From positions 1 through 51,129 of the forward strand of contig JAKPPV010000030.1 of NCBI GenBank assembly GCA_029547145.1: a stretch of DNA of 51,129 nt, read 5' to 3'. A program made the position numbers and the translations under genes. The notes under the pieces are model-generated. The model had not been told where the DNA came from. It saw nothing but the letters and a program-made list of their open reading frames with translations, and did no database searches. This DNA comes from Methanobacteriota archaeon. Its GTDB lineage: Archaea > Halobacteriota > Methanomicrobia > Methanomicrobiales > Methanospirillaceae. Every line of letters starts with the position of its first letter. The stretch's first letter is position 1. This document shows, one piece after another, positions 1 to 8,718 of the stretch.

Positions 1-84
1 TTGTTGCGACTCGCCGGATCGATTCTCAAGGACATCAACGAGGAGTGGATCACCGGGAAAAGGTATTTGCTGATGGACGAGTGA
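1..84 (+). pseudogene. C-terminal fragment of IS256-type transposase
   Basis: Frame 1 is open from the window edge to TGA at 82-84 and encodes 27 residues, containing LAGSILKDINEEW followed by RYL. This matches the usual end of mutator/IS256 transposases, where a helix ending in EEW is followed by a basic RRYL stretch. Only the tail is visible; the catalytic DDE region lies upstream of the window, so whether the gene is intact cannot be judged. Confidence 0.6.
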
Positions 85-140
85 TGGAGATCCAGGGAGA
101 CAGGACCCGAGGGAAATTACAGCACTTCTGAAACGCTACC
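1..140 (+). mobile_element. Right end of an IS256-family (mutator-type) insertion sequence
   Basis: The window opens inside an insertion sequence. It holds the last codons of a mutator-type transposase (1-84), a short non-coding tail, and a terminal segment ending in GAAACGCTACC at about 130-140, which resembles IS256-family inverted-repeat tips as I recall them. From about 141 the sequence becomes a repeat-protein gene in an open frame, so the element end is placed at 140 plus or minus 2. The left end and the target duplication lie outside the window, so the family is inferred from the protein tail and the tip sequence. Confidence 0.6.
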
Positions 141-567
141 CACGTTCACGCTGCCGTCGAACGCGCCGCTGGGGTATTACAACGTCTACGTCCAGGACCC
201 TGTCTTCAAGGGCAACACGAACGGCTGGGTGTATGGCCGGAATCTCTTCCAGGTGATCGATGCGGTCGCGCCGGTCGTCACCGGGATCTCTCCCACCTCT
301 CATGTCCGGGGTTCAACATTCACGGCCACCGTGTACGGAAAGAACTTCAGACCCGGGTCCGAGGTCGCCCTCGAGAAGTATGGAGGTGCCGCGGTGTACT
401 ATGCAACGGGCGAGACCTGGCTCAGTGCGAATGCCATCCGCTTCACCATCACCGTTCCGTCGAACGCCCCGCTCGGGTATTACAGTGTCTACGTCAAGGA
501 CCCGGTCTTCAAGGGTGGGACCAACGGGTGGGTATACGGTCGGGAGATCTTCCGGGTCGATCCCTGA
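141..567 (+). pseudogene. 3' remnant of a TIG/IPT-repeat surface protein, cut by the insertion sequence
   Basis: The frame continues open from the insertion-sequence end to TGA at 565-567. Two near-identical repeat tails are visible: PSNAPLGYYNVYVQDPVFKG and PSNAPLGYYSVYVKDPVFKG, each followed by TNGWVYGR. Between them lies a beta-rich unit with VTGISPTSHVRGSTFTATVY and then GKNF, typical of IPT/TIG immunoglobulin-like folds in archaeal surface proteins. The N-terminus and signal peptide are missing because the element sits directly upstream; the first ATG in frame (229) falls inside a repeat. No C-terminal anchor is seen. It is a broken gene unless translation starts from the element. Confidence 0.7.
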
Positions 568-922
568 TCAACGGGATAAACCCAGGGGGTAGGACCGGTT
601 TCCCCCCTCTCTTTCTCTCGTTTTCCCGCATCCCGCCTGACCCCCGTGTCGAGTGAGGGGGATCAGGACGATGAAGAGGCCAGAGCAGGCTCTCTCGAAT
701 CTTCAGACGATCCTTTATTTCGATGCCTGCATGCAGCGCAACGGTGTACACGAACCGGAAGCGTCTCTGCGCCGGTTCCTGAGCCTGTCAACGGGTAAAA
801 TTGGTCCGGCGCCGAACCGGTCGGACGGTTGTCTCCACCTAAGGCTTCAATACCCTCCGGGAGCCGAAGTTATTCAGAGGCTCTCTCTCGCACCCCGGCG
901 GGTTGGGGGCCCGGAGGCCGGT
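568..922. other. Intergenic stretch with no convincing gene
   Basis: About 355 bp lie between the TIG remnant and the ferredoxin. The ferredoxin frame is open upstream to 653, but that extension is low in protein character and has no ribosome binding site, so I do not treat it as coding. A TATA-like CTTTATTTC lies near 709-718 and a weaker GTTATTC near 869. No tRNA or repeat was found. Confidence 0.5.
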
Positions 923-1282
923 ATGAGACGGAGGATCGTCACGATCAACGAACAGACGTGCATCGGGTGCGGGCTCTGCCTGCCGGACTGCCCGACTCTC
1001 GCGCTCGGCATCCCCGACGGAAAGTCGCGGCTCCTGGACGACCGTCTCTGCGACGGGTGCGGCGCCTGCGTCTCTGCCTGCCCGGAGGGCGCGCTCCGGG
1101 TGACCGAGCGGGAAGCCCGTCCGTTCGACCTGTGCCGGGCGATCGGACGTGTCCGATCGGCGGGTGAGTGTGCCGTCCGGGGACTGCTCGCATACCTGGA
1201 GGGTTGCGGGGACGAGGCCCTCCTGTCCCGCGCACGCGACCTGCTCGGGACCGTGCCGGACGAGCCAGCCGGTCCGGGATGA
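923..1282 (+). CDS. Two-[4Fe-4S] ferredoxin-domain protein
   Basis: The product is 119 aa from ATG 923, chosen because GGAGG ends 5-6 nt upstream and because the homologous region starts there (MRRRIVTINEQTCIGCG). Two classical cluster motifs are visible, CIGCGLCLPDC at about residues 13-23 and CDGCGACVSAC at about 42-52, each followed by a distal Cys-Pro pattern. The C-terminal 50 residues form a helical tail without a recognised domain. It is likely a small soluble electron carrier or subunit. It lies just upstream of mutS on the same strand, but mutS has its own TATA-like box, so a functional link is not implied. Confidence 0.75.
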   Translation: MRRRIVTINEQTCIGCGLCLPDCPTLALGIPDGKSRLLDDRLCDGCGACVSACPEGALRVTEREARPFDLCRAIGRVRSAGECAVRGLLAYLEGCGDEALLSRARDLLGTVPDEPAGPG

Positions 1283-1333
1283 TCCGCCGGGAGGGGCCCC
1301 CTGCCCCCTCCGGGATGACCGCGATGGCGGCAG

Positions 1334-1339
1334 TTATAT
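1334..1339 (+). promoter_or_regulatory. TATA-like box for mutS
   Basis: TTATAT lies about 30 bp upstream of the mutS ATG, which gives a predicted transcript start a few bases before the AGGTGAAG ribosome binding site at about 1359-1366. Confidence 0.4.
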
Positions 1340-1368
1340 CGGCCCGGGTCGACGTACCAGGTGAAGGC

Positions 1369-3981
1369 ATGAGCGACGGTCTCTCACCCGGGATGCGCCA
1401 GTACTACGAGGCGAAGCGCCAGCACCCCGATGCGCTCCTCCTCTGCCGCATGGGCGACTTCTACGAGACCTTCGGTGATGACGCCGAGACGGTGGCCCGT
1501 GAGCTCGACATCGTGCTCACCTCCCGCGGCACGGACGCGGAGGGGAGGCGGATCCCCCTTGCCGGGGTTCCGGTCCATGCGGCCGACTCGTACATCGCCC
1601 GCCTCGTACGCAAGGGCTACCGGGTGGCGATCGCCGAGCAGATGGAAGACCCCAGGAAGGCGAAGGGCCTCGTCCGGCGCGAGGTGGTGCGGGTGGTCAC
1701 CCCGGGCACGCTCGTCGACGGCGCGATGCTCGAGTCGCCCCGGGCCCGGTACCTGATGGCCCTCGCTCCATCCGAAGGACGGCTCGGCATCGCCCTTCTC
1801 GACGCCTCGACCGGCGAGTTCATGGCGTACGCCGTACCGACGGGCGAGGCGCGTCCCGCCGTCCTCGCCGAGCTGGCCCGCCGGTCTCCCGAGGAGGTCC
1901 TCGTCCCTGCCGGGTACGAAGGCGGGGTCCTCGAGGCCCTCGACCCGGACGAGACCCTGGTCACCCGCGCCCCCGATGCCACCTTCGACCCGGAGGTCGC
2001 CGCCCGGTCGCTCAGGGACCGGCTGCCGGATGATGATATCCCGCCCGACCCCGAGACGGTGGCCGCCGCCGGAGCTGCCATTGCCTACGCCGAGGCAATG
2101 AACCACGCCCCTCTCCCCCAGGTCCGTCACCTGGTGCTTGATGGCGGGGTCCGCGAGGGTCCGGTCCTTGACGCGATCACGATCCGGAACCTGGAACTGC
2201 TCCGGCCGGTCCGGGGCGACCGGAAGGGAGCCACCCTCCTGAACGTCCTCGACCGGACCGTCACCCCCATGGGTGCGCGCCTCCTCCGAGCCCGGGTGGT
2301 CGATCCCCTGACGGATGTCCGGCGGATCGATCAACGGCTCGACGCCGTCGAGTACTTCGTCGACCGGACCGCCGTCCGGCGCGACCTCCGGCGCAGGCTC
2401 GGGGAGGTCGCCGACCTGGAACGGATCGCCGGCAGGGTCGCCTGCCGCAACGCCTCTCCCCGGGACCTCGGGGCGCTCCGCCGGTCGCTCGAGGCCCTTC
2501 CCGGAATCGCCGCCCTCCTCGATGGCGCCACCCCCCTGCCCGTATCGATCCGGGACGCACGTGCCGATCTCGGCAGGCACGAGGCGCTCGCGGGTCTGAT
2601 CGCCCGCGCGATCGTCGACGACCCTCCGGCGGTCGCCCGGAACGGCGGCATGATCCGTGAGGGGTACGACCCCGAACTCGACCGCCTGCGCGCGCTCGCG
2701 GCGAACGGCCGGGACTGGGTCGCCGCACTCCAGCAGGCCGAACGCGAGCGGACCGGGATCCGGTCCCTGAAGATCGGCTATAACCGGGTCTTCGGCTACT
2801 ACATCGAGGTCTCCCGCGGGCAGGCGGACCAGGTCCCGCCCGAGTACGAACGGCGCCAGACGACTGCGAACGGCGAACGCTTCACCCTTCCGGGCCTCCG
2901 CGAGAAGGAGGCGGAGATCGCACACGCGGACGAGCGGCTCGCGGAGCGGGAGCAGGATGTCTATTACGCGCTCATCGGGACGATCGCGACCGGGGTTCCG
3001 GCCCTCCAGGCGACGGCACGATCGATCGCCCTCCTCGACCTGTACACCTGCCTGGCGGAGGTCGCGGTCGAGAACCGGTACACCCGCCCCGTGGTGACGG
3101 ACGGCACCGGTCACCTGATCCGGGGTGGACGCCATCCGGTCGTCGAGCGGCGGGTGAGCGAGCCGTTCGTCCCGAACGACACCGTGCTGGACGCCACGAC
3201 CGAGCAGATCCTCGTGATCACCGGCGCGAACATGGCCGGCAAGTCGACCTATATGCGGGCGGTGGCGCTGATCACGGTGATGGCCCAGTGCGGGATGTAC
3301 GTGCCGGCCGACCACGCCACGATCGGGGTGGTGGACCGGGTCTTCACCCGCGTCGGGGCGTTCGACGACCTCGCCTCCGGGCAGTCCACCTTCATGGTCG
3401 AGATGCTCGAGCTCGCGAACATCCTCGTCCACGCAACCCCCCGGAGCCTGGTTGTCCTCGACGAGATCGGGCGCGGGACGAGCACCCTCGACGGGTACGC
3501 GATCGCCCGGGCGGTCCTCGAGTACCTGCACGGGAAGGGACGGAGCGGGCCGCGGACCCTCTTTGCGACCCACTTCCACGAACTGGTCGAGACCGAGAAC
3601 GAGCTGGTGCGGGTCCGGAACTACCACATGGCGGTGAAGGATACCGGCTCCTCCGTGATCTTCACCCGGACGATCATCCCGGGTGCGACCGACCGGTCCT
3701 ACGGCATTCACGTCGCCGAGCTCGCCGGCGTCCCGCCGCGGGTGATCGAGCGTGCCGGGGCGATACTCGCGGACCTGATCCGGCGCGAGGCGGCACGGGA
3801 GACGGGCTCCGGGCCGCGACGGGTCCGCTACACCCAGATGCTCCTCCCGGTCGATCCCGATCCCAGGCGCCCCCCCGAGCACCCGGTCCTCGCGTCGCTC
3901 CGCGCCCTCGAACCCGACCGGATGACCCCGCTCGAGGCACTCCAGGTGCTCTACCGTCTCCGGCAGGAGGCGGAACGGTGA
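1369..3981 (+). CDS. mutS: DNA mismatch repair ATPase MutS
   Basis: The product is 870 aa, the normal size for MutS1. Start ATG 1369 has AGGTGAAG just upstream; a longer open frame reaching 1168 overlaps the ferredoxin and lacks homology. The mismatch-reading motif GDFYETF lies at about residues 29-35, followed by connector, lever and clamp domains, then the ATPase with Walker A GANMAGKST (about 619-627) and Walker B LVVLDEIGRGTST (about 694-706). The ATGTSYGI-type dimer region appears as ATDRSYGIHVAELAG. It recognises mispairs and recruits MutL. The bacterial-type mutS-mutL pair in a methanogen is generally taken as an ancient transfer. The stop overlaps mutL by 4 bp. Confidence 0.97.
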   Translation: MSDGLSPGMRQYYEAKRQHPDALLLCRMGDFYETFGDDAETVARELDIVLTSRGTDAEGRRIPLAGVPVHAADSYIARLVRKGYRVAIAEQMEDPRKAKGLVRREVVRVVTPGTLVDGAMLESPRARYLMALAPSEGRLGIALLDASTGEFMAYAVPTGEARPAVLAELARRSPEEVLVPAGYEGGVLEALDPDETLVTRAPDATFDPEVAARSLRDRLPDDDIPPDPETVAAAGAAIAYAEAMNHAPLPQVRHLVLDGGVREGPVLDAITIRNLELLRPVRGDRKGATLLNVLDRTVTPMGARLLRARVVDPLTDVRRIDQRLDAVEYFVDRTAVRRDLRRRLGEVADLERIAGRVACRNASPRDLGALRRSLEALPGIAALLDGATPLPVSIRDARADLGRHEALAGLIARAIVDDPPAVARNGGMIREGYDPELDRLRALAANGRDWVAALQQAERERTGIRSLKIGYNRVFGYYIEVSRGQADQVPPEYERRQTTANGERFTLPGLREKEAEIAHADERLAEREQDVYYALIGTIATGVPALQATARSIALLDLYTCLAEVAVENRYTRPVVTDGTGHLIRGGRHPVVERRVSEPFVPNDTVLDATTEQILVITGANMAGKSTYMRAVALITVMAQCGMYVPADHATIGVVDRVFTRVGAFDDLASGQSTFMVEMLELANILVHATPRSLVVLDEIGRGTSTLDGYAIARAVLEYLHGKGRSGPRTLFATHFHELVETENELVRVRNYHMAVKDTGSSVIFTRTIIPGATDRSYGIHVAELAGVPPRVIERAGAILADLIRREAARETGSGPRRVRYTQMLLPVDPDPRRPPEHPVLASLRALEPDRMTPLEALQVLYRLRQEAER

Positions 3982-5699
3982 GTCCGAGCGCGATACGAAG
4001 GCTCGACCCTGCCACGATCACCAAGATCGCGGCGGGGGAGGTGATCGAGCGGCCCGCCTCGGTCGTCAAGGAACTGGCAGAGAACGCACTCGATGCAGGC
4101 GCCCGGCGGATCTCGGTCACCATCGGGTCCCGCTCCGGGGCGGTCGACTCGATACGGGTGACCGACGACGGGTGCGGCATGTCGGCGGAGGATCTCCGGC
4201 TCGCGATCCTGCCGCACACGACCAGCAAGCTCCGGGGTGTCGAGGACCTCGGGGCGGTCTCCACGATGGGGTTCCGGGGTGAGGCCCTTGCGTCCATCGC
4301 TGCCGTCTCGCGTCTTTCCATCGTGTCGCGGCGGACCGACGACCTCCTCGCCGCCCTCATCGTGGTCGTCGGGGGAACCGTGGAGGAGAGCGGCGAGGTC
4401 CCCGCCCCCCCCGGAACCACGGTCACGGTCGATGACCTCTTCTTCAACACCCCGGCCCGCCGCAAGTTCCAGAAGAGCCTGGGGACCGAAATGGGTCACA
4501 TCGCCGGTGTCGTCGAACGGCTCGCGCTCGCCCGTTCCGATCGGCGGTTTCTGCTCGTCCACAACGGGCGGACCCGCCTCTCCACGCCCGGCACGGGCCT
4601 CTCCGAGGCCATCGCCTCGATCTACGGGCCGGAGTTGGGCAGCGGGCTCCTGGCGGTCGAGCACGTCACCCCCGCCTGTCGCGTGTCGGGTTTCGTGGCC
4701 CCCCCCCAGGTCCAGCGGCCGAACCCCTACCAGGTCTTCCTCTCGATCAACGGCCGGGCGGTGATCAGCCCCCCGATCACGGGGGCGGTCAGGGCCGGAT
4801 TCGGGACTTTACTCCCTCCCGACCGGTTCCCGTTCGCCGTGCTTGACATCGGGATCGACCTGGCCCTCGTCGACGTGAACGTCCACCCCGCCAAGCGGCA
4901 GGTCCGCCTCTCGCGGGAGCCGGATGTGCTCGCCGCGGTCACCATGGCGGTTGCGTCCGCGCTCCAGGCGCTCCACCCCCCCTCCCCCTCCCGTTCGTCC
5001 GTCCCTTCGCTCGTCGTGGAGCGTCCCGGGTCCGGGTCGGCGCCCTTTCACGGCATCGCCGAGCCGGTGCCCTCCTACCGGGTCAGGACCGACCGCCAGC
5101 TCCGTCAGACCACCTTCGCTGAGCCCGCCCCACCGGTGCCCGGGATCGAACTGCTCGGTCAGGTCGACCGGACTTACCTGGTGGGGAGGACGGAGCACGG
5201 CGACCTCGTGCTGATCGACCAGCATGCGGCCCACGAAAGGGTCCTCTACGAGCAGCTCGCCGCCCGCGGCCGATCGGGGTCCCAGGAACTCCTCGTCCCG
5301 GTCGTCATCGACTGCAGTCCCCGGGAGCGCGCACTCCTCGATGAGGCAAAAGAGACCCTCCTGGGGGCCGGGTTCGAGGTCGAACCCTTTGGTGAGGGGC
5401 AGGTGGCGGTGATGCGTGTCCCCGTCGTGCTCGGGCACGAGGTGCCGGCGGAGACGATCCGCGAGATCGTGGGCGAGTGGATCGGGGGCGGGGTCGGGCC
5501 GGACGCCGCAGAGCGCCTCGTCCGGCTGGTCGCCTGCCACGGGGCGATCCGGGCCGGCGCCGTTCTCTCGACCGAGCAGGGAGAGCGCCTGATCGCACAG
5601 CTGATGGCGGCGAAGCATCCCCTGACCTGCCCGCACGGTCGTCCCACGGTCGTCACCTTCTCACGGAACCGCCTGGAGTCCCTCTTCATGCGCCGGTGA
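3978..5699 (+). CDS. mutL: DNA mismatch repair endonuclease MutL
   Basis: The product is 573 aa from GTG 3978, whose last bases overlap the mutS stop (GTGA), with GGAGG 7 nt upstream; this implies translational coupling. The N-terminal GHKL ATPase shows KIAAGEVIERPASVVKEL, ENALDAGA, DDGCGM and GFRGEAL. The C-terminal domain contains DQHAAHERVLYE (about residues 414-425), the DQHA(X)2E(X)4E metal-binding motif of nicking MutL proteins, plus ACHGAIRAG and a CPHGRP zinc-site motif. It should therefore incise DNA itself, as expected where MutH is absent. It converges on the histidine kinase with a gap of one base. Confidence 0.96.
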   Translation: MSPSAIRRLDPATITKIAAGEVIERPASVVKELAENALDAGARRISVTIGSRSGAVDSIRVTDDGCGMSAEDLRLAILPHTTSKLRGVEDLGAVSTMGFRGEALASIAAVSRLSIVSRRTDDLLAALIVVVGGTVEESGEVPAPPGTTVTVDDLFFNTPARRKFQKSLGTEMGHIAGVVERLALARSDRRFLLVHNGRTRLSTPGTGLSEAIASIYGPELGSGLLAVEHVTPACRVSGFVAPPQVQRPNPYQVFLSINGRAVISPPITGAVRAGFGTLLPPDRFPFAVLDIGIDLALVDVNVHPAKRQVRLSREPDVLAAVTMAVASALQALHPPSPSRSSVPSLVVERPGSGSAPFHGIAEPVPSYRVRTDRQLRQTTFAEPAPPVPGIELLGQVDRTYLVGRTEHGDLVLIDQHAAHERVLYEQLAARGRSGSQELLVPVVIDCSPRERALLDEAKETLLGAGFEVEPFGEGQVAVMRVPVVLGHEVPAETIREIVGEWIGGGVGPDAAERLVRLVACHGAIRAGAVLSTEQGERLIAQLMAAKHPLTCPHGRPTVVTFSRNRLESLFMRR

Positions 5700-5700
5700 G

Positions 5701-8502
5701 TCAGATCGCCGGCAGCGAGAAGAAGAACGTGCTTCCCACGCCGGGGGTCGATTCAACCCAGACCCGCCCCCCGTGACGCTCGACGATCCGCCGGACCACC
5801 GCCAGACCGATCCCGGTCCCCTCGTACTCCGCGCTCGTGTGGAGCCTCTGGAAGATCTCGAAGACGCGGTCGTGGTGACGGGGCTCGATCCCGATCCCAT
5901 TGTCCCGGACGGAGAAGACCCAGTCATCTCCCCTCCGCTCCGCTGAGATCTCGATGGTCGGCGGTTCCGCCCTGCGGTACTTGATCGCGTTCCCGATCAG
6001 GTTTAAGAAGACCTGGTGCAGCTGGCTCGGGTCGGAGAGGACGACCGGCAACGGATGCACGTTCACCTCTGCCCCCGTCTCCTCGATCGATGCGCCGAGC
6101 GACTTGAGCACGTCAGAGACCACCTCGTTCGTATCGGTCGTCTGGAATGTCCGACCCCCCGTGACCACCCTGGAGAAGATGAGCAGGTCCCGGATCAGCG
6201 TCTGCATCCGGACCCCCCCCTCCACGATGAAACCGAGCAGCTCCCTGATCTCGGGATCCGCCTGGTCGGCGAGCCGGCGCTCAAGGAGCTGGGAGAAGGA
6301 GATCACGGTCCGGAGCGGCTCCTGGAGGTCGTGCGAGGCGATGTATGCGAACCGCTGCAGGTCTTCGTTGCTCTCCTTGAGGGCGGCGGCGGAGATCCGG
6401 AGGCGTTCTTCCGCCGCCCTCTGGGCCGTGATGTCCTCGGTCATGCTGAAGAGATGGAACGGATGGCCGGACGGATCCCTCACGACACCGACCGTCATGT
6501 GGACCCAGACCACGGTCCCGTCACGACGGAGGTAGCGCTTGTCCCGCGAGTAGTCATCGGACGTACCCTCAAGCAGGTTCTTTGTGAGTGCTCGTCCCTC
6601 CGCGACATCGTCGGGGTGCGTGATCCCGAACGGACCCATCTCGAGCAGCTCTTCCCTGGAGTAGCCGGTGATCCGGCAGAGGGCTTCGTTCACACGCAGG
6701 AACCGGTCGTCGAGGGAGACGACGGCCATCCCGATGGGGGCCTGGTCGAAGATCCGGCTGAACCGTTCCTCGCTCTCGATCTGCCGGCGCGTCAGATGTT
6801 CGCGCACCGCCATCTCCTGGACCAGGACCTCGTTGGTCCGGGTCAGTTCCTGCGTCCGCTCCTCGACCAGGCGTTCGAGCTCGTCACGGTACCGTTTCAA
6901 CTCCTCGACCTGGCGCCGCTCGTCCGTGATGTCCTTGTACAGGTAGAGACACCCGATGGAACGGCCCTCGTCGTCGCGGACCCGGGCGGAGTACCTCCAG
7001 AGCGTCCTGCCGTCGCAGAGGCGGATCTCGTCCATCACCTCATGCGCGTCCTCTCCATCCTGAAGGATTGCTCCGGACTCGATGAAGGCGGCGGGATCCT
7101 CGACGATCGGCGCGACCCACGCGAGGAAGTCGCTGTGCAGAAAGTCGTGGCGCCGGAGTTCGTCGCAGAGCCCCTCCCACTTCCAGATCCGGCAGAAACG
7201 GTCGTTCATGTAGAGGAAACGGTCGGTATCGCTGTCGACCACACAGTACCCGAAGGGGGAGAGGTCCGTAATCCGGGCGAGCAGCGCCTCGCTCCGGAGC
7301 ACCGCCGCCTCCTGCTCCTTCTGCTCGGTGATGTCAGTCAGGACGCCACGGAGTTCCACGAGTTCTCCGTCGACCTCGATCGGGTGGGTGTACGTCCTGA
7401 TCCAGTGCTCGCCGCCCCATGCATCGATCATCCGGAACTCGTGCGGACCCTCTCCTCCGGCAACCAGCTCCTCGAAACGGCGTTTGACCTCCGCCCGGTC
7501 ACAGGGATGGACGAATTCGAAGAACCGGCGCCCGATCAGCTCCTCGGGCCGGTATCCCGAGGTGTACTGGATGACCGGACTCACGTAGGTGATCCGTCCC
7601 TGGTCGTCGACGGCGTAGATGACGTCGTTGATGCTCTCGACGAGCGCCCGGTACCGTTCCTCGCTCTTCCGGAGTTCCTCCTCCGCCCGCCTGAATGCGG
7701 TGATGTCCCTGATCGATTCGATCGCACCCGCGGGTGTGCCGTCCGATGAGAGGAGTCGTGTCGCCTTGCCCCACAGGTACCGCCCCGCCCCCTCGTCCCA
7801 TGCGGGAAGGAAGATCTCGGCGACGAGGGTTCCATCCTGCCGGTCCAGGGCCGAGTACGACCCGAGTTCCCCGTCATCGCGGTCGGACAGGATCCGGTCG
7901 GCGAGCAGGGGGGACCGTGCGTCCCCGTAGAAGGGGACTGCGTAGGCACGATCGGTTCGCCCCAGGACCTCCTCTTTTCGTATCCCTGTCAGCTCCACCA
8001 TCGCCCGGTTCCAGGCGATCACAGCCCGGTTCGCGTCGATCACGAAGGTGGGGTCCGGAAGGAACTCGATGATATCGCTGAGACGCCGGTTCAGGTCTTC
8101 GAGGGCCTCCTGACGCTCCAGAACGGCGGTCAGGTCCTCGCAGGCGATGAGCCGGTCACCGGTGCCAAGAGCGATCGACCGGAAGAGCACCTGGCGGTCC
8201 GTCCCGTCCCGGCACCGCACCCGGAAGAGGCGGGGTTCCGGCTCGAGGTCGATCCCGTGCCCCATGTCCTCCTTCCAGAGCGAGATCGCACTCCGGCGCT
8301 CCTCCTCGTCGGGAAAGGTCAGGTCGAACCATTCGCACCCTGCCGGGACCTCGTCGGCCCCGAAACCGAAGAGTTCCCGGAACCGGGCGTTGACAAACCG
8401 GTACCGGCCCTTCTGGTCGACCAGGGCCATCGGGTACGGGGTGTGCTCGGCGATCAGTTCGAACGGGATCGGCGGGGTCGGCCCGGCCCGCTCGTCCGTC
8501 AT
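5701..8502 (-). CDS. Cytosolic multi-PAS sensor histidine kinase
   Basis: Start ATG 8502 gives 933 aa and is preceded by GGGGGAGGTGGT, a strong match to the 16S tail; two further ATGs upstream (8538, 8550) lack this. Five PAS-like units follow, near residues 10-75, 125-240, 265-385, 385-500 and 545-660, recognisable by repeated phrases such as GYRPEELIGR, GYSREELLEMG and DITEQKEQE. HisKA has SHDLQEPLRT with phosphoacceptor His near 724, and the ATPase domain shows NLIGNAIKY, RDNGIGIEP and GTGIGLAVVRRIVERHGG. No membrane segment or receiver domain is present, so it senses a cytoplasmic signal (redox, ligand or light) and phosphorylates an unlinked partner. No response regulator lies in the window. 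Confidence 0.92.
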   Translation of the reverse strand: MTDERAGPTPPIPFELIAEHTPYPMALVDQKGRYRFVNARFRELFGFGADEVPAGCEWFDLTFPDEEERRSAISLWKEDMGHGIDLEPEPRLFRVRCRDGTDRQVLFRSIALGTGDRLIACEDLTAVLERQEALEDLNRRLSDIIEFLPDPTFVIDANRAVIAWNRAMVELTGIRKEEVLGRTDRAYAVPFYGDARSPLLADRILSDRDDGELGSYSALDRQDGTLVAEIFLPAWDEGAGRYLWGKATRLLSSDGTPAGAIESIRDITAFRRAEEELRKSEERYRALVESINDVIYAVDDQGRITYVSPVIQYTSGYRPEELIGRRFFEFVHPCDRAEVKRRFEELVAGGEGPHEFRMIDAWGGEHWIRTYTHPIEVDGELVELRGVLTDITEQKEQEAAVLRSEALLARITDLSPFGYCVVDSDTDRFLYMNDRFCRIWKWEGLCDELRRHDFLHSDFLAWVAPIVEDPAAFIESGAILQDGEDAHEVMDEIRLCDGRTLWRYSARVRDDEGRSIGCLYLYKDITDERRQVEELKRYRDELERLVEERTQELTRTNEVLVQEMAVREHLTRRQIESEERFSRIFDQAPIGMAVVSLDDRFLRVNEALCRITGYSREELLEMGPFGITHPDDVAEGRALTKNLLEGTSDDYSRDKRYLRRDGTVVWVHMTVGVVRDPSGHPFHLFSMTEDITAQRAAEERLRISAAALKESNEDLQRFAYIASHDLQEPLRTVISFSQLLERRLADQADPEIRELLGFIVEGGVRMQTLIRDLLIFSRVVTGGRTFQTTDTNEVVSDVLKSLGASIEETGAEVNVHPLPVVLSDPSQLHQVFLNLIGNAIKYRRAEPPTIEISAERRGDDWVFSVRDNGIGIEPRHHDRVFEIFQRLHTSAEYEGTGIGLAVVRRIVERHGGRVWVESTPGVGSTFFFSLPAI

Positions 8503-8718
8503 CCCCACCACCTCCCCCTCTTCCTCCGTCTCTTCCATGCCCTGCCACACCTCGGTGTCAGTCCGGCACCATCCTGGTCTTCCGCGACTCCGAAGCAGCC
8601 TGCCGGATCGTACCGTACCCGAAAGAGAGAACTATGCCCGTGATGATGAAGGTATGCCTGCGCCCTCTTCTCCACTACCTCCGATCCCGCAAACCTCTTC
8701 TCTGTTACTGTTCAACAG

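Noticed and set aside
653-922. N-terminal extension of the ferredoxin frame
   Set aside because: No homology character, no ribosome binding site; ATG 923 has GGAGG and starts the family-like sequence.
1384-3882. 832-codon open frame on the minus strand opposite mutS
   Set aside because: Shadow of a high-GC gene: low-complexity Asp/Arg/Gly composition, no motifs, while mutS is complete on the plus strand. The same applies to long frames opposite mutL, the histidine kinase, pycB and pycA.
8640-8700. C/D box guide RNA suggested by GTGATGA at 8640
   Set aside because: No D box (CTGA) at a suitable distance and no internal C'/D' pair.
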